A stretch of 64,000 nt of DNA from Methanobacteriaceae archaeon (GCA_029219465.1 JAQXTL010000007.1:1-64000); one strand, 5' to 3'. Positions 53,156 to 62,743 are shown, numbered from the stretch's first letter. Numbers and translations are program-made. Notes: a model not told the origin generated them from the letters alone.

Positions 53156-54112
53156 TTAAATTACTTCAAAACTGATGAGTTTTACTTTATTTGATATTAA
53201 GTTTTCATCATCATCGATTGGTTCGGATAATTTGGTTGTAATGTATTTTTTATTATCATCAGCAAATACTGTAGCTACTTTAATATCATCCTTGTTTACC
53301 AATACACTTGCAAGGAAATTAGCTCCACTGGAAATTCCAATTCCTAAACCAAACTCTTTTGCAATTCTTTTAGACATATTAATTGCATCTACATCATCAA
53401 TTAATACAATATCATCAATTAAATCTTCTTCAACAATTCCAGGAATAAAGTCATCTCCAATTCCTTCAATCATGTGACTTCCTTCTTCCATTCCCATTTT
53501 AAGAATTGATAATGTACATGGTTCAAGAGCATATAATTTAAAATTTGGATTGTGCTGTTTTAATCTTTTACCAATTCCCATAAGTGTTCCGCCGGTTCCA
53601 ATACCTGAGACAAATGCATCTACATCAGGAAGATCTTTTATTATTTCTTCACCGGTTTTAAATTGAGCTTCTACGTTTAATGGATTGTCAAATTGAAGTG
53701 GTCTGTATGCATCGTTTTTAATAGCAAAGTCTTCTGCAAGTTCCAATGCCTTTTTAAATCCACCTTCTTCTTTTGAAACTAGATGAACATGAGCTCCATA
53801 CATCTGGATAAGTTTTCTTCTCTCAATTGATACCCAGTCTGGCATGAAAATATGAACTTCATGGCCAAAAAGCGCACCCATTGCACTAAATGCAATTCCT
53901 GTGTTTCCACTTGTTACTTCTACAATAGCTTCTCCGTCTTTTAAATTGCCGTTTTCTTTTTCTGTTTTGATAATATGTGCTGCAATTCTGTCTTTTATAC
54001 TTCCAGAATAATTGTAGAATTCTAATTTTGAGTATATGCTTCTTAGTTTTCCTTCATATTCATAATCAATTTTTATCATTGGAGTATTTCCAACTAGTTT
54101 TCCAATATCCAT
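53156..54112 (-). CDS. Cysteine synthase family PLP enzyme
   Basis: 318 residues, type II PLP fold. The PLP lysine is Lys40 in YSGSIKDR. TSGNTGIA binds the substrate carboxylate, and GIGTGGTLMGIGKRL binds the phosphate. It most likely makes cysteine from O-acetylserine (or O-phosphoserine) and sulfide; a cystathionine-beta-synthase-like role is possible. The N-terminus begins GKLVGNTPMI as expected, but the PLP segment has SGSIKDR where most have NPGGSVKDR. Single gene, convergent with the zinc-ribbon membrane protein. Confidence 0.9.
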   Translation of the reverse strand: MDIGKLVGNTPMIKIDYEYEGKLRSIYSKLEFYNYSGSIKDRIAAHIIKTEKENGNLKDGEAIVEVTSGNTGIAFSAMGALFGHEVHIFMPDWVSIERRKLIQMYGAHVHLVSKEEGGFKKALELAEDFAIKNDAYRPLQFDNPLNVEAQFKTGEEIIKDLPDVDAFVSGIGTGGTLMGIGKRLKQHNPNFKLYALEPCTLSILKMGMEEGSHMIEGIGDDFIPGIVEEDLIDDIVLIDDVDAINMSKRIAKEFGLGIGISSGANFLASVLVNKDDIKVATVFADDNKKYITTKLSEPIDDDENLISNKVKLISFEVI

Positions 54113-54201
54113 ATTTATTCAATCCAATTTAAAATTATATATTACAATAAAATATGTATTTTGGATTAAAAATAGTTTTTTAATTTTTTCTAAAAAAAGG
54201 A

Positions 54202-54690
54202 TTATTTTCTACAATCATATCCTAATTCATTGATAATTTTTTGAAGATATTTCTTTTTTAAAACAAATTCTCTCTTATTAGCCATTTTTTGTGAGTTTGG
54301 CTGTGGGACTTTTTCATTTAGTCTTGCAGCTCCCAGGTATTTTGTGTCACCTTCAGTTAGTTTGTGAGCCTCACCATTATCAATAGCTTTTTTAATAAAG
54401 TAATAATCCTTAAATAACACGTCAAAATCATTACTTAGGTAATATAACTCCAAATCTGTTATTATTTCATCTTCATTATACCAGATTATTAAGATTGATT
54501 CATATTTAAATAAATCTACAAAAGATATTAAATTAAAATAGTCTATGTCTGCGAGCTTGAATTTCAAAGCAGGATATCTTTTGCCGCAGTGTTTTGTAAA
54601 ATAAGGTAGTGTTGCAATAAAAAAAGTTGATGAATCATTTAAGGAGACATCATTTATGTTTTTGCCTATTAATTCCTCAAATGAATTCAT
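54202..54690 (-). CDS. Orphan MutH/Sau3AI-like domain protein with degenerate catalytic site
   Basis: 162 residues. The C-terminal two thirds follow the MutH/Sau3AI fold as I recall it: AIDNGEAHKLTEGDTKYLGAARLNE then PQPNSQKMANKREFVLKKKYL corresponds to NEGKAHELSEG..YL..CTKG...QPYSDIKAKQRAFSLK in Sau3AI. The ExK of the active site is replaced (YPALKFKLADID where GVELKATP is expected), and the preceding catalytic Asp is not evident. It may be a non-cutting DNA-binding relative, or have a shifted active site. No cognate methyltransferase or MutS/L is adjacent. It lies 10 bases after fno. Confidence 0.62.
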   Translation of the reverse strand: MNSFEELIGKNINDVSLNDSSTFFIATLPYFTKHCGKRYPALKFKLADIDYFNLISFVDLFKYESILIIWYNEDEIITDLELYYLSNDFDVLFKDYYFIKKAIDNGEAHKLTEGDTKYLGAARLNEKVPQPNSQKMANKREFVLKKKYLQKIINELGYDCRK

Positions 54691-54700
54691 ATTAATCAGT

Positions 54701-55387
54701 TTATTCCTTGTCGAGTGCAGGAATTCCAGTAATTCTTAATCCACCATAATGGGATTTGTATTTGATGTTTAATCCAATTAATAATGGGGTGATTTTTTCA
54801 ATAATACGTGATTTTTCTAAAACACCACAGTCGATTGTTTTAATTCCAGGGATTTTGTCAATGATTTCTGCTGCGGTTTTTTTAGCTTCAACGTCATCTC
54901 CTGCAATAAGACAGTCACAGTCGATTTCTTCTGGAATGTTTGCAAAGTGTGAGTTTGAAATGTTACAGAATGCACAGATTACTTTTGCACCGGTTCCTTC
55001 CAAAATAGCAGCACATCTCTCAGCAGCTGATCCTTCCATTAAGTCAATGAATCTGGATGGTTTTCCACCAATTGCAGTTTCTAAAGGTACAGTTGCATCC
55101 ATGACGATTTTATCTTTACAAAACTCTTTGATTCCTTCAAGAGTTGGTTTTTGAGCAGATAATGGTACTGTGATAATTAAAACATCACCGTTTTTTGCAG
55201 CATCTTCGTTTGCCATACCAGTCATGTTTAAGTCATAGTCTGCTAATTCTTCTTTAGCTTTTTGTACTACATCAAGAGCTTTTTCTTCTTTTCTTGAACC
55301 TACAATTACTTCTACACCTTCAATAGCTAATCTTTCAGCAATTCCAAGTCCTTGAGGTCCGGTTCCACCAATAATACTTACAATCAT
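54701..55387 (-). CDS. fno: F420H2:NADP+ oxidoreductase (NADPH-dependent F420 reductase)
   Basis: Transfers hydride between reduced coenzyme F420 and NADP+, feeding NADPH to biosynthesis. 228 residues. N-terminal NADP motif MIVSIIGGTGPQGLG with VGSRKEEKA (NADP phosphate binding), then DATVPLE, VICAFCNIS and GDDVEAKKTAAEII, as in methanogen Fno. Length and motifs agree closely. It lies between a DUF2284 gene (8 bases upstream) and the MutH-like gene, all leftward. Confidence 0.94.
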   Translation of the reverse strand: MIVSIIGGTGPQGLGIAERLAIEGVEVIVGSRKEEKALDVVQKAKEELADYDLNMTGMANEDAAKNGDVLIITVPLSAQKPTLEGIKEFCKDKIVMDATVPLETAIGGKPSRFIDLMEGSAAERCAAILEGTGAKVICAFCNISNSHFANIPEEIDCDCLIAGDDVEAKKTAAEIIDKIPGIKTIDCGVLEKSRIIEKITPLLIGLNIKYKSHYGGLRITGIPALDKE

Positions 55388-55395
55388 TTTCTCAC

Positions 55396-55947
55396 CTATT
55401 TTTTATCATAAAGTAAACCGCCGACAAATATCAAGTATTCAGGCAATTTCCCATCTTTAGCATAAAGTATTTTATATCCGAAAAGGTCTTCAATAGTCCT
55501 GTCTACATCAGCACCTAATCCTTCAATAGCATATCTCATTTTTACAGGCATTTTACAAGGCATGCCAAAGTCTCTTGTACATCTCATACAGAGATTACAT
55601 TTACCGAGATATAAACCAAGAGAATCTTCATTTTCAAGCATATAAATGTCATTCATTAATCTTCCTTTTACACGCTCAAATCTCTTTAAAATAAACTCTA
55701 ATTCCCTTTCTTCAAATGTGTGTTCAAGTTCTTCTTTTGAAAAATCGATTTTAAATGCAATAATTTTAAGTTTATTGTAGGATTTCCATAACTCCTCTAC
55801 ATCAAAATCATATGGAGGATAGTTCCAGTTATATCCAACTTGTTCTTGTTCTTCAATGCAAAGTTTTGAAAACTTCTCAAAATCAACGTACTTTTCAAAA
55901 TACTCCTCAACATCAACATCTGCAGTTAGTTTTACAATCTCTGACAT
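55396..55947 (-). CDS. DUF2284 putative metal-binding protein
   Basis: 183 residues. The Cys-rich core LGKCNLCMRCTRDFGMPCKMPVKMRYAIEGLG (about 110-140) is typical of DUF2284, as is the preceding PPYDFDVEELWKSY. In most members the region before PP is Cys-rich (WSCPP); here it is WNYPP, so one metal site looks lost. Predicted iron-sulfur or zinc protein, cytosolic. Encoded eight bases upstream of fno, which suggests a redox context. Function unknown. Confidence 0.8.
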   Translation of the reverse strand: MSEIVKLTADVDVEEYFEKYVDFEKFSKLCIEEQEQVGYNWNYPPYDFDVEELWKSYNKLKIIAFKIDFSKEELEHTFEERELEFILKRFERVKGRLMNDIYMLENEDSLGLYLGKCNLCMRCTRDFGMPCKMPVKMRYAIEGLGADVDRTIEDLFGYKILYAKDGKLPEYLIFVGGLLYDKK

Positions 55948-56029
55948 GATTAATTATTTGATTAATCAATATAATAAAAGTTTCTAAATAACAGAAGATA
56001 ATATCCGTTACAAATAAAAAAAGTAGATT

Positions 56030-57385
56030 TTATCTTATGATGTGCTGACCTGGGTGGATGAAATCATCTAAAAATTCATCACTTGCAATTTCGCCAACAT
56101 CAATGAATTCATAAGTGTCAATAATATTTTTCTTAAGGTTTTTACCTACCTTAATAAGGCTAATATGCTGTTTTGTGAAAATATGCTCAATTAAGCTTTT
56201 AGCATTGTTGAACTGTCTTTCTTGCATATGAACTAAAAAATCATCCTGAATATAGCAGTTTTCACGACCATATTTAGCAACAAAGTTTTCACATGCCTTA
56301 GTAATAAATACTTTAGGCCCTACATTGACTTTAACATTGTTTAGGGTTGATGAAGCCATTTCAAGTAAAATTACACAACTTAAAATCTCATCACTCCAGT
56401 AGTCTGCCTTAAATACATTAAACTCCTCATCATTTAATTTACGCTCAAGAGCTTCTGTTGTCTTTTTAAGCTGAGGATGTAGAGTATCTAACGGAATATC
56501 TGGAATATTGAATTTAATAGCTATAATATCACTATTTCTTTGACTAAACTGCTCAATTATATCAACTTTATTTAAATCACGCTTAATTGGATAGAAATAA
56601 TCCATTTTATTATCTGAGAATATGTAATTACGTGCTGACTGGATAAATTCTGATAATTTGTTAAGCCTTAGTGCTGCTCCAACATTACGATTCATATCTG
56701 TTGGATCAATTACAATTAACGGATCATTGAATAATTTAGAAGTTCCATAATCTTCAAGATCAATACTGTGACCATATTTCCAGTTAATAGCTGATTTTAA
56801 GGTGTTTTCAAATGTTTCGTATTTAATAATTAGAAGTTCACATAAGTATCCTGCAAACCCGCCAACCTTAAATTCAGAGCCGTATGTTCCAGTCATTGCC
56901 ATGAAACGTTTAAGAAGTAAAACTTCGTCTTCCTGGCCTTCTTTTAAATTGGCTTTAACATATCTGGTGTGCAATATTGTTCTGTCTACTGCAGATTTAA
57001 GCTCGCTTCCATCATTTATCTCATAACATGGAACAATATCCACTTCATAGCCTTCAATATGAGTAGTTACATAAGGATGTGATGCAAAATGATGTTCTGG
57101 AGTGCTTTTAAACTCGCTGCAGCATTTATGTGCTAAATCAAGACCAGTTTCTTTTAAGAATTTCTTGTCTGTACTTAACGGGAATGCTATAAAAATATCA
57201 ATGTCGGATTTTCCTCTAAGTGCAGTGTTTTTAGCAACAGAACCTACAAGGTTAACTTTAGCCTCGATATTGCTCTTATCACATAAGACTTGTAAAAAAT
57301 TAATTATTTTTGATGAAACTTCATTGATTTGTTTTGTTTCATCAAGTGTTGGTTTTATTTCATTTAAAATTAGATTATAGTCCAT
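56030..57385 (-). CDS. cca: CCA-adding tRNA nucleotidyltransferase, archaeal class I
   Basis: Adds or repairs the 3' CCA of tRNAs. 451 residues. The nucleotidyltransferase motif GSVAKNTALRGKSDIDIFI (about 49-67) carries the two metal Asp, and a third is in YEVDIVPCYEI. The order continues through RYVKANLKEGQEDEVLLLKRFMA and a C-terminal tail domain. Start at the ATG 57385, with TGTGAT upstream; a TTG at 57400 in the same frame would overlap the previous gene. It is last in a four-gene operon after thpR. Confidence 0.93.
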   Translation of the reverse strand: MDYNLILNEIKPTLDETKQINEVSSKIINFLQVLCDKSNIEAKVNLVGSVAKNTALRGKSDIDIFIAFPLSTDKKFLKETGLDLAHKCCSEFKSTPEHHFASHPYVTTHIEGYEVDIVPCYEINDGSELKSAVDRTILHTRYVKANLKEGQEDEVLLLKRFMAMTGTYGSEFKVGGFAGYLCELLIIKYETFENTLKSAINWKYGHSIDLEDYGTSKLFNDPLIVIDPTDMNRNVGAALRLNKLSEFIQSARNYIFSDNKMDYFYPIKRDLNKVDIIEQFSQRNSDIIAIKFNIPDIPLDTLHPQLKKTTEALERKLNDEEFNVFKADYWSDEILSCVILLEMASSTLNNVKVNVGPKVFITKACENFVAKYGRENCYIQDDFLVHMQERQFNNAKSLIEHIFTKQHISLIKVGKNLKKNIIDTYEFIDVGEIASDEFLDDFIHPGQHIIR

Positions 57386-57389
57386 GAAA

Positions 57390-57947
57390 TCACAATTCAA
57401 ATACTTTTAAATCTTCATAAATTGGTCCTGATGGTGTTAGTGTGGATTTTTTTAAGCTGATTTTATCAACAATCATCTCACCAATTTCAATATCCTTAAG
57501 TTCTTCAATTATTGATTTAACCTGGTTTTTGTTTTTAGCGGATTTCATACGACCAATTGTAAGGTGTGTTGAGAATTTTCTGTCCTTGTCAAAACCTAAT
57601 TTGGAAAATTCCCCATCGAGTTTATCGTGTAATTGACGGATAAGTAAATCCTCATCTATTCCAATCCATATCACTTTAATGTGACTGTTGTTTGGAAATG
57701 CTCCACAGCCTTTAATTTTTATCTTAAATTGATCAAATTCAGATACGGCATTTGCAATTTTTTCTTCTAAAACACTTAAACCCTCAGTGTCAATGTCTCC
57801 AAAGAATTTTAATGTTAAATGAAGATTGTTTAATTCAACATATTTTATATTAGCATCAGTTTGCTTAAATTGCTTAATAATCTTATGAATTTTTGGTTTT
57901 AAATCATCATCTAAATCTATTGCAAGAAATGCTCGTACCTGTGACAT
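57390..57947 (-). CDS. thpR: RNA 2',3'-cyclic phosphodiesterase (2'-5' RNA ligase-like)
   Basis: 185 residues, 2H phosphoesterase fold. The two catalytic motifs are NLHLTLKFFG (about 41-50) and THLTIGRMKS (about 128-137). The protein opens with VRAFLAIDLDDDL, as the family does. It opens 2',3'-cyclic phosphates at tRNA splicing ends or ligates half molecules in vitro. Stop and cca start are four bases apart, so RNA-end metabolism genes are paired here. Confidence 0.92.
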   Translation of the reverse strand: MSQVRAFLAIDLDDDLKPKIHKIIKQFKQTDANIKYVELNNLHLTLKFFGDIDTEGLSVLEEKIANAVSEFDQFKIKIKGCGAFPNNSHIKVIWIGIDEDLLIRQLHDKLDGEFSKLGFDKDRKFSTHLTIGRMKSAKNKNQVKSIIEELKDIEIGEMIVDKISLKKSTLTPSGPIYEDLKVFEL

Positions 57948-57956
57948 GTTTTAACC

Positions 57957-59087
57957 TCACTGTTCGATGATTGTCTCATCAATAGCTATTCCGAAATGAC
58001 GTGCGTTTGTTTCAATGTAAACTTTAACTTTGTCACCTGGTTTTACATCAGCTACTGATAGCGGTTCATCATTTGCATCTACTATTCTGATAGTTTCTGC
58101 ATTTTGTAAGATTGTTCTGATTGTTTTTCCTTCGTATTCTGCTTCAATCAACAATAAAGGTCTTCTTTCGATTTTGCTTCTTCCGACATATGCAGTTCTT
58201 GTTTCACCTTTGGTATTGACAATCAATACTTCGTCTCCTGCAACAAGTTCGGAGAGGTATCTGGTTTTGTTTCCAGGAACCATCACATAAGCTTGAACCG
58301 GACCTGCGTTTACTCTAAATGGTCTTGAAGCAACATATTCGCTTTCAAGGGATTCTGAGTGAATCAAAAATAATGATTTGGAGTATGAACCAACTAGCAT
58401 TCCTTCTCCAGGACTCATCATATCAGTAGTATCAACACAAACTCTATCTCCAGTTCCTAATGATTTAACATTGGTTACTGTTGCTAATTTTAATTCATAA
58501 TTAGCATTTGAGGATTCAAGGACATTTTGTGCGATTTTTTTAATGTTATTGAAGTCATTAGCTTCAAAGATAATTCCGTCAGTTCCGTGTTCTAATGTTT
58601 CAAGTGCAACACGTGCTCCGTCAACATCACGAACAGCAGCAATAATTTCAACATCAAGCTTTTGTAAGTCAGCAATAATGTTTTCAAGTGGAATAATTGT
58701 CCAGTCAGTACCAACGAGAATAATATAATCTACAATTGATCCTAATTTTACAGCTAATTGTTCATGAGCTTTATCTGTGATTTTAATATAGGCACATACA
58801 GTTTTTCCTTCGCTTTTTGCTTTTTTTGCATTAGCAATATCAGTTGAATCTTTAAAGTCTTCTTTTAATTCAACAAAGCCATCTCCTTCACCATTAATAC
58901 CTACCAAATAGATATCAGCATCATCATTGTTTGCAATGATTTTCACATTACCGAGTTTTCTGATTTCTTCAATGTCATCAAAATCCAAAACATGGTCGAT
59001 TCCGGATTCCAATGCTGTGGTAATCATTTCTTTTTTGTCTTCCCATAATTCATCAGGAGTGCTTATCCAAGCGAATTTATTTTGCAT
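57957..59087 (-). CDS. aroB': 3-dehydroquinate synthase II (archaeal)
   Basis: Oxidative deamination and cyclisation of 2-amino-3,7-dideoxy-D-threo-hept-6-ulosonate to 3-dehydroquinate, replacing AroB in methanogens. 376 residues, with characteristic FAWISTPDELWEDKKE at the start and the C-terminal EYVASRPFRVNAGPVQAYVMVPGNKTRYLSEL region. The AATAGGTGATTAAATG start is clear. It lies eight bases after the aldolase that makes its substrate. Confidence 0.95.
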   Translation of the reverse strand: MQNKFAWISTPDELWEDKKEMITTALESGIDHVLDFDDIEEIRKLGNVKIIANNDDADIYLVGINGEGDGFVELKEDFKDSTDIANAKKAKSEGKTVCAYIKITDKAHEQLAVKLGSIVDYIILVGTDWTIIPLENIIADLQKLDVEIIAAVRDVDGARVALETLEHGTDGIIFEANDFNNIKKIAQNVLESSNANYELKLATVTNVKSLGTGDRVCVDTTDMMSPGEGMLVGSYSKSLFLIHSESLESEYVASRPFRVNAGPVQAYVMVPGNKTRYLSELVAGDEVLIVNTKGETRTAYVGRSKIERRPLLLIEAEYEGKTIRTILQNAETIRIVDANDEPLSVADVKPGDKVKVYIETNARHFGIAIDETIIEQ

Positions 59088-59095
59088 TTAATCAC

Positions 59096-59887
59096 CTATT
59101 TTAAGAATTTTAATGCTTCTTTAACTTCTAAATCATTATGTACAACTTCAGAAATTGCTCTTGTAATTTTACCAGGGTTTTCAGCTTGGAATAAGTTACG
59201 TCCGAATGCTACTCCAGCTCCACCAACTTCAAGGGAATCTTTTACCATTTGTAATAATTCTTCGTCGGTTTCTACTTTAGGACCACCTGCAATAACTACA
59301 GGTACAATAGCTCCTTCAACAACTTCTTTAAATGAATCAGGATCTCCGGTGTAGTTGGTTTTTACAATGTCTACTCCAAGTTCAGAACCTACACGTGCTG
59401 CGTGTTTTACGAATTCCACGTCGTGTTCGTCAGTTACTTGTTGACCTCTAGGGTACATCATTGCAAGAAGAGGCATTCCCCAGTAGTCACAGGTCTCAGC
59501 AATTTGACCTAATTCTTGTAACATTAAACTTTCAGTGTCACTTCCAAGGTTTACATGAATAGATACAGCGTCTGCACCGAGTTGAATTGCTTTTTCAACA
59601 CTGGTTACAGTTACTTTATCGTTTGGGTCTGGTGCAAGGGAAGTACTTGCGGATAAGTGAACGATTAAACCGATATCTTTACCATAACCACGGTGACCTT
59701 GTTGTACAATACCTTTATGCATCAATATAGCATCTGCTCCTCCTTGGGAGATTTCTTCAACTGTTTTATCCATATCGATAATTCCCGGAATTGGTCCGCT
59801 TGATACACCATGATCCATAGGTGCAATTACAGTTCTTCCAGTATTTCTGTTAATGATTCTCTCTAAACGAATCTTTTTACCAATCAT
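59096..59887 (-). CDS. 2-amino-3,7-dideoxy-D-threo-hept-6-ulosonate synthase
   Basis: First committed step of the archaeal aromatic pathway: joins 6-deoxy-5-ketofructose 1-phosphate with aspartate semialdehyde. 263 residues, DeoC/FBA-class TIM barrel; [13 protein letters not shown] near the start, Schiff-base Lys in [11 protein letters not shown] (about 178), [14 protein letters not shown], and [13 protein letters not shown] as the phosphate site. I use the ATG at 59887, best spaced from GAGGTGA; the ATG at 59890 is possible too. First gene of the operon continuing into 3-dehydroquinate synthase II, thpR and cca. Confidence 0.94.
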   Translation of the reverse strand: MIGKKIRLERIINRNTGRTVIAPMDHGVSSGPIPGIIDMDKTVEEISQGGADAILMHKGIVQQGHRGYGKDIGLIVHLSASTSLAPDPNDKVTVTSVEKAIQLGADAVSIHVNLGSDTESLMLQELGQIAETCDYWGMPLLAMMYPRGQQVTDEHDVEFVKHAARVGSELGVDIVKTNYTGDPDSFKEVVEGAIVPVVIAGGPKVETDEELLQMVKDSLEVGGAGVAFGRNLFQAENPGKITRAISEVVHNDLEVKEALKFLK

Positions 59888-59930
59888 CATTTTCACCTCG
59901 AATATTTATGAAAGTATATATCTTATTTAA

Positions 59931-59941
59931 AGTATATAAAG
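59931..59941 (-). promoter_or_regulatory. TATA box of the aromatic/cca operon
   Basis: On the minus strand CTTTATATACT lies about 45 bases upstream of the ATG, suitably placed for a leader of some 20 bases carrying the GAGGTGA site. A second TATA-like stretch at 59911-59920 (AAGATATATAC) lies closer and is less likely. Confidence 0.5.
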
Positions 59942-59997
59942 TTAATTTTATGCAAAATAACTGCTTTTTTTAAAAATTTTTTTATTTATTTGTTCAA

Positions 59998-62113
59998 TTA
60001 TGGAGTCTTTGGTGCAAAAGTTATTACTGAAACAGATGAATGAACACTTAATTTGTCAATTGCTGAATATGACCTAACACTTCCAGTATCTGCAAAATTT
60101 CCAGTTCTCACAGATGGAGTTTTACTTACAGCATTAATACCATCCACATATTGTCCTAAATAACCACCACTAATTCCACCAGCTACACCCATTGCAACTG
60201 ATCCTGCGATTAAAACTGAACAGAGTTTTAGTCTATTGTAATTAGCGTCATATGTTTTTGAAATAATAAATGATGAAGCAAGACTTCCAATTACAGCACC
60301 ACTCGCTCCACCGGCAATAGCCCCAATTAATGGATTTGCTGTTAAAAAACCAGTGACAAAGCCTATAAGAAAACTTCCACCAACAGATGATACACAAACA
60401 ACAGTGTATTCTGTTCCACTTAAACTCTTAGCAAAGCAAACACCACCAGGATGATTTGATTTTGTAATATTTTTACCATCTATTATTAAAATTCCACCAT
60501 CACCAACACATATATCATTTCCATTACTATATCCATTATTATTTGAAAATGTACAGTTATTGGTTAGTAATATACCCTGGCTGAATATTGCACCACCGTT
60601 TTTTGCGTAGTTTCCAATAAATGAACAGTTGTTACAGATAACTTCACCAGTGTTTAGGATTGCTCCTCCCCAGTCTCTTTTAAACCAGTAATCCATTTTA
60701 TTGTCTTTAAAAGTTACATTGTTAAAAATACATTTTCCTGCATTGTTTTCAACAGCACTGTTAAATCCACAAATGACTAAATTGGACGCCATTAATATTT
60801 TCTTATCAATTTTTGCCCAGTGCTCTTCATTTCTATTTTTAAATGAACCTTTGATTGTTGAGTTATGACCATTGATATTGATTATATCCACACTTAAATC
60901 ATTTGGAGATATTGTTTTTGTAGATTTAAAATCTAATTGTCTTAAAAACTCAACATTTAGAGCCAATAAATATTTAATTTTATTTAAAGAACCAGTATCA
61001 TTAGTTAAAACGCCCTCAACTGATTTTAAGTCATTTTTATAGTTGTGAGTAAAAACATTTTCATAGTCTTTAGTGCTGTTTACAGTTTTGTTAATGATAA
61101 ACTGATATTCATTTGAGAAGTGATTATTGAATAATTCTTTATAAATGTCATCACAGCTTGTTAAATTCTTAAAATGGTAGTCTTTTAGGTAAGTAATTCC
61201 ATTTTTTAAGTATCTGGTTGTGGATAATACGTATTCATTGCCTTTAATTGTAGCATAATATGAAATGTTATTTTCTTTATTTACACCACCTAATGTTAAA
61301 CTTCTATAAATCATAGGCACCAAATCAACTGTTTGATTAGCTATTGGGGAATTTGCAACTTTAAATAAATTTTTTGTATCTATTTTAGTATAATTTCCAT
61401 CAATAACATGAACATTTCCTGATGATATAAACCCACAGTCAACAAGTGTGATGTTTTTATGCTTTCTGTCAATGTATATTTCTTCGTTACTTAATCTTGA
61501 TTCACTTTAGAAAATAACAGTTTCTTAGTGTTGTATTTTCACCACTTAAGTAAATTGATCCTCAAACTCCCAATGCATGAGTATTTATGAATTTATTGTA
61601 TTGGAGTGTTTCATTTGAACCACTCCATGTAATTGCACCACCGTGAAATGCCTTGGTTGAATCAAATCTGCAATCACGAAGGTGTCCGTTCTCACCAATC
61701 CATGTAATTGGGCTTTTCATATCACTTCTATTAGTAGTGTAATTTTGTTTATTATGGTAAAAATCAAAGTTAATAATAGTTACATTGTTTCCTGTTACTT
61801 TAAAAATCCCAAATTCCTTTTTAGAATCTTTAACAATTATAGAATGACAATTTCCATCAATTGTTACATTATCTTTTGTAATTTCAATTACATTTCCACT
61901 TGATGGATTATCTGTTTTATTAAAAACATAATCATGGTTTAATTTATAGTAATCTCCATGGTTAAGCTTGGATATTTCATTATTTAACTCATCAAAAGTT
62001 CCATCATGACTAACAGTGCTGTTTTTTAAATCAACTGCACTTACACTATTTACACCGACTAAAAAAAGACCTACTGCTGCTATGAGCAGAATAATTTTTA
62101 ATTTATCTCTCAT
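59998..62113 (-). pseudogene. Adhesin-like beta-helix surface protein, broken by a stop and a frameshift
   Basis: From the ATG at 62113: signal peptide (KIILLIAAVGLFLVGVNSVSA), then a right-handed beta-helix region with NVTIDGNCHSI, FHGGAITWSG and NKFINTHA. An in-frame TGA (61562-61564) interrupts it; the same frame continues GSIYLSGENTTLRNC until a second stop at 61502-61504. A one-base shift at about 61505 then opens a frame that runs to 59998 with more repeats (GGAILNTGEVICNNCSFIGNYAKNGGAIF) and a C-terminal glycine-zipper-like membrane region (ANPLIGAIAGGASGAVIGSLASS). Together about 705 codons of one gene with two lesions. Both halves keep good reading frames, so the breakage is recent or part of sequence variation. 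Confidence 0.85.
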
Positions 62114-62166
62114 TAATACACCTATTTATAATTAAATTATATTTTGTAATTAATTCTATATAAATA

Positions 62167-62182
62167 TTTAGGTATACCTAAA
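62167..62182. promoter_or_regulatory. Perfect 16-base palindrome TTTAGGTATACCTAAA upstream of the adhesin pseudogene
   Basis: It lies just upstream of a TATA-like sequence (TTTATATAGAAT on the minus strand, about 62153-62164), some 55 bases before the ATG at 62113. Size and TTAGG/CCTAA ends resemble binding sites of DtxR-type metal regulators. It could be an operator for the adhesin promoter. The gap is 62114-62212. Confidence 0.5.
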
Positions 62183-62212
62183 AATTAATTTTAATAAAAA
62201 AAATAAGTAAAG

Positions 62213-62743
62213 CTATTTTTTAAGTGATGGTGTCCACAACTCAAACTCTTTAATTTGCGGTGGAATTCCAGAATCATGATAAGAATCAAGATAACCTTCA
62301 GATGACACATAATCCTCATCACTTGCAAAAGAAGAATTAAAAAACTCTAAAATTCCTCTGTTTCTAATAATAGTGTGTTTAGGCTTAAAAGTAGATGACC
62401 AGATGTAAAATACCTTAAAAACAGTATCAGGATGATATCCTCCACCTAAATCAATAGATAATATATCACATTTTTGCACTTTCTTAAATACTTCAAGTAA
62501 AGTTTCATGAAGTCTTACATCTGCTTTGATAAATTCAAGATTAGAACAAGTTAACTTATTCATTTCACATACAGCTTCAGGAGAGTTGTCAATAGCTATT
62601 ATTTTTGAATCATTGAAATTGTCAAGTAAAATTTTTGTTGTATTTCCCACATGACAACCAAGTTCTATTATAACGTCTCCGTTTTTTGTCAAATCAAGGA
62701 TTTGTTTTCTGTAGTGTGAAATATCATAACTAAGTTTAATCAT
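62213..62743 (-). CDS. Class I SAM-dependent methyltransferase
   Basis: 176 residues. Motif I IIELGCHVGNTTKIL (about 25-39) binds AdoMet; IIAIDNSPEAV is motif II, with Asp for the ribose; then EFIKADVRLHE and CDILSIDLGGGYHPDTVF. Small soluble enzyme; substrate not visible. I use the ATG at 62743, which leaves an 8-base overlap with the pantoate kinase stop and has GGT upstream; the ATG at 62755 is an alternative with a 20-base overlap. It is translationally coupled to pantoate kinase. Confidence 0.82.
   Translation of the reverse strand: MIKLSYDISHYRKQILDLTKNGDVIIELGCHVGNTTKILLDNFNDSKIIAIDNSPEAVCEMNKLTCSNLEFIKADVRLHETLLEVFKKVQKCDILSIDLGGGYHPDTVFKVFYIWSSTFKPKHTIIRNRGILEFFNSSFASDEDYVSSEGYLDSYHDSGIPPQIKEFELWTPSLKK

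Noticed and set aside
54202-54690. A full restriction-modification system around the MutH/Sau3AI-like gene
   Set aside because: No DNA methyltransferase or second restriction domain is encoded within several kilobases; catalytic residues look lost.
61562-61564. TGA as selenocysteine in the adhesin
   Set aside because: No SECIS-like element is seen, a second lesion (frameshift) follows closely, and adhesins are not selenoproteins.
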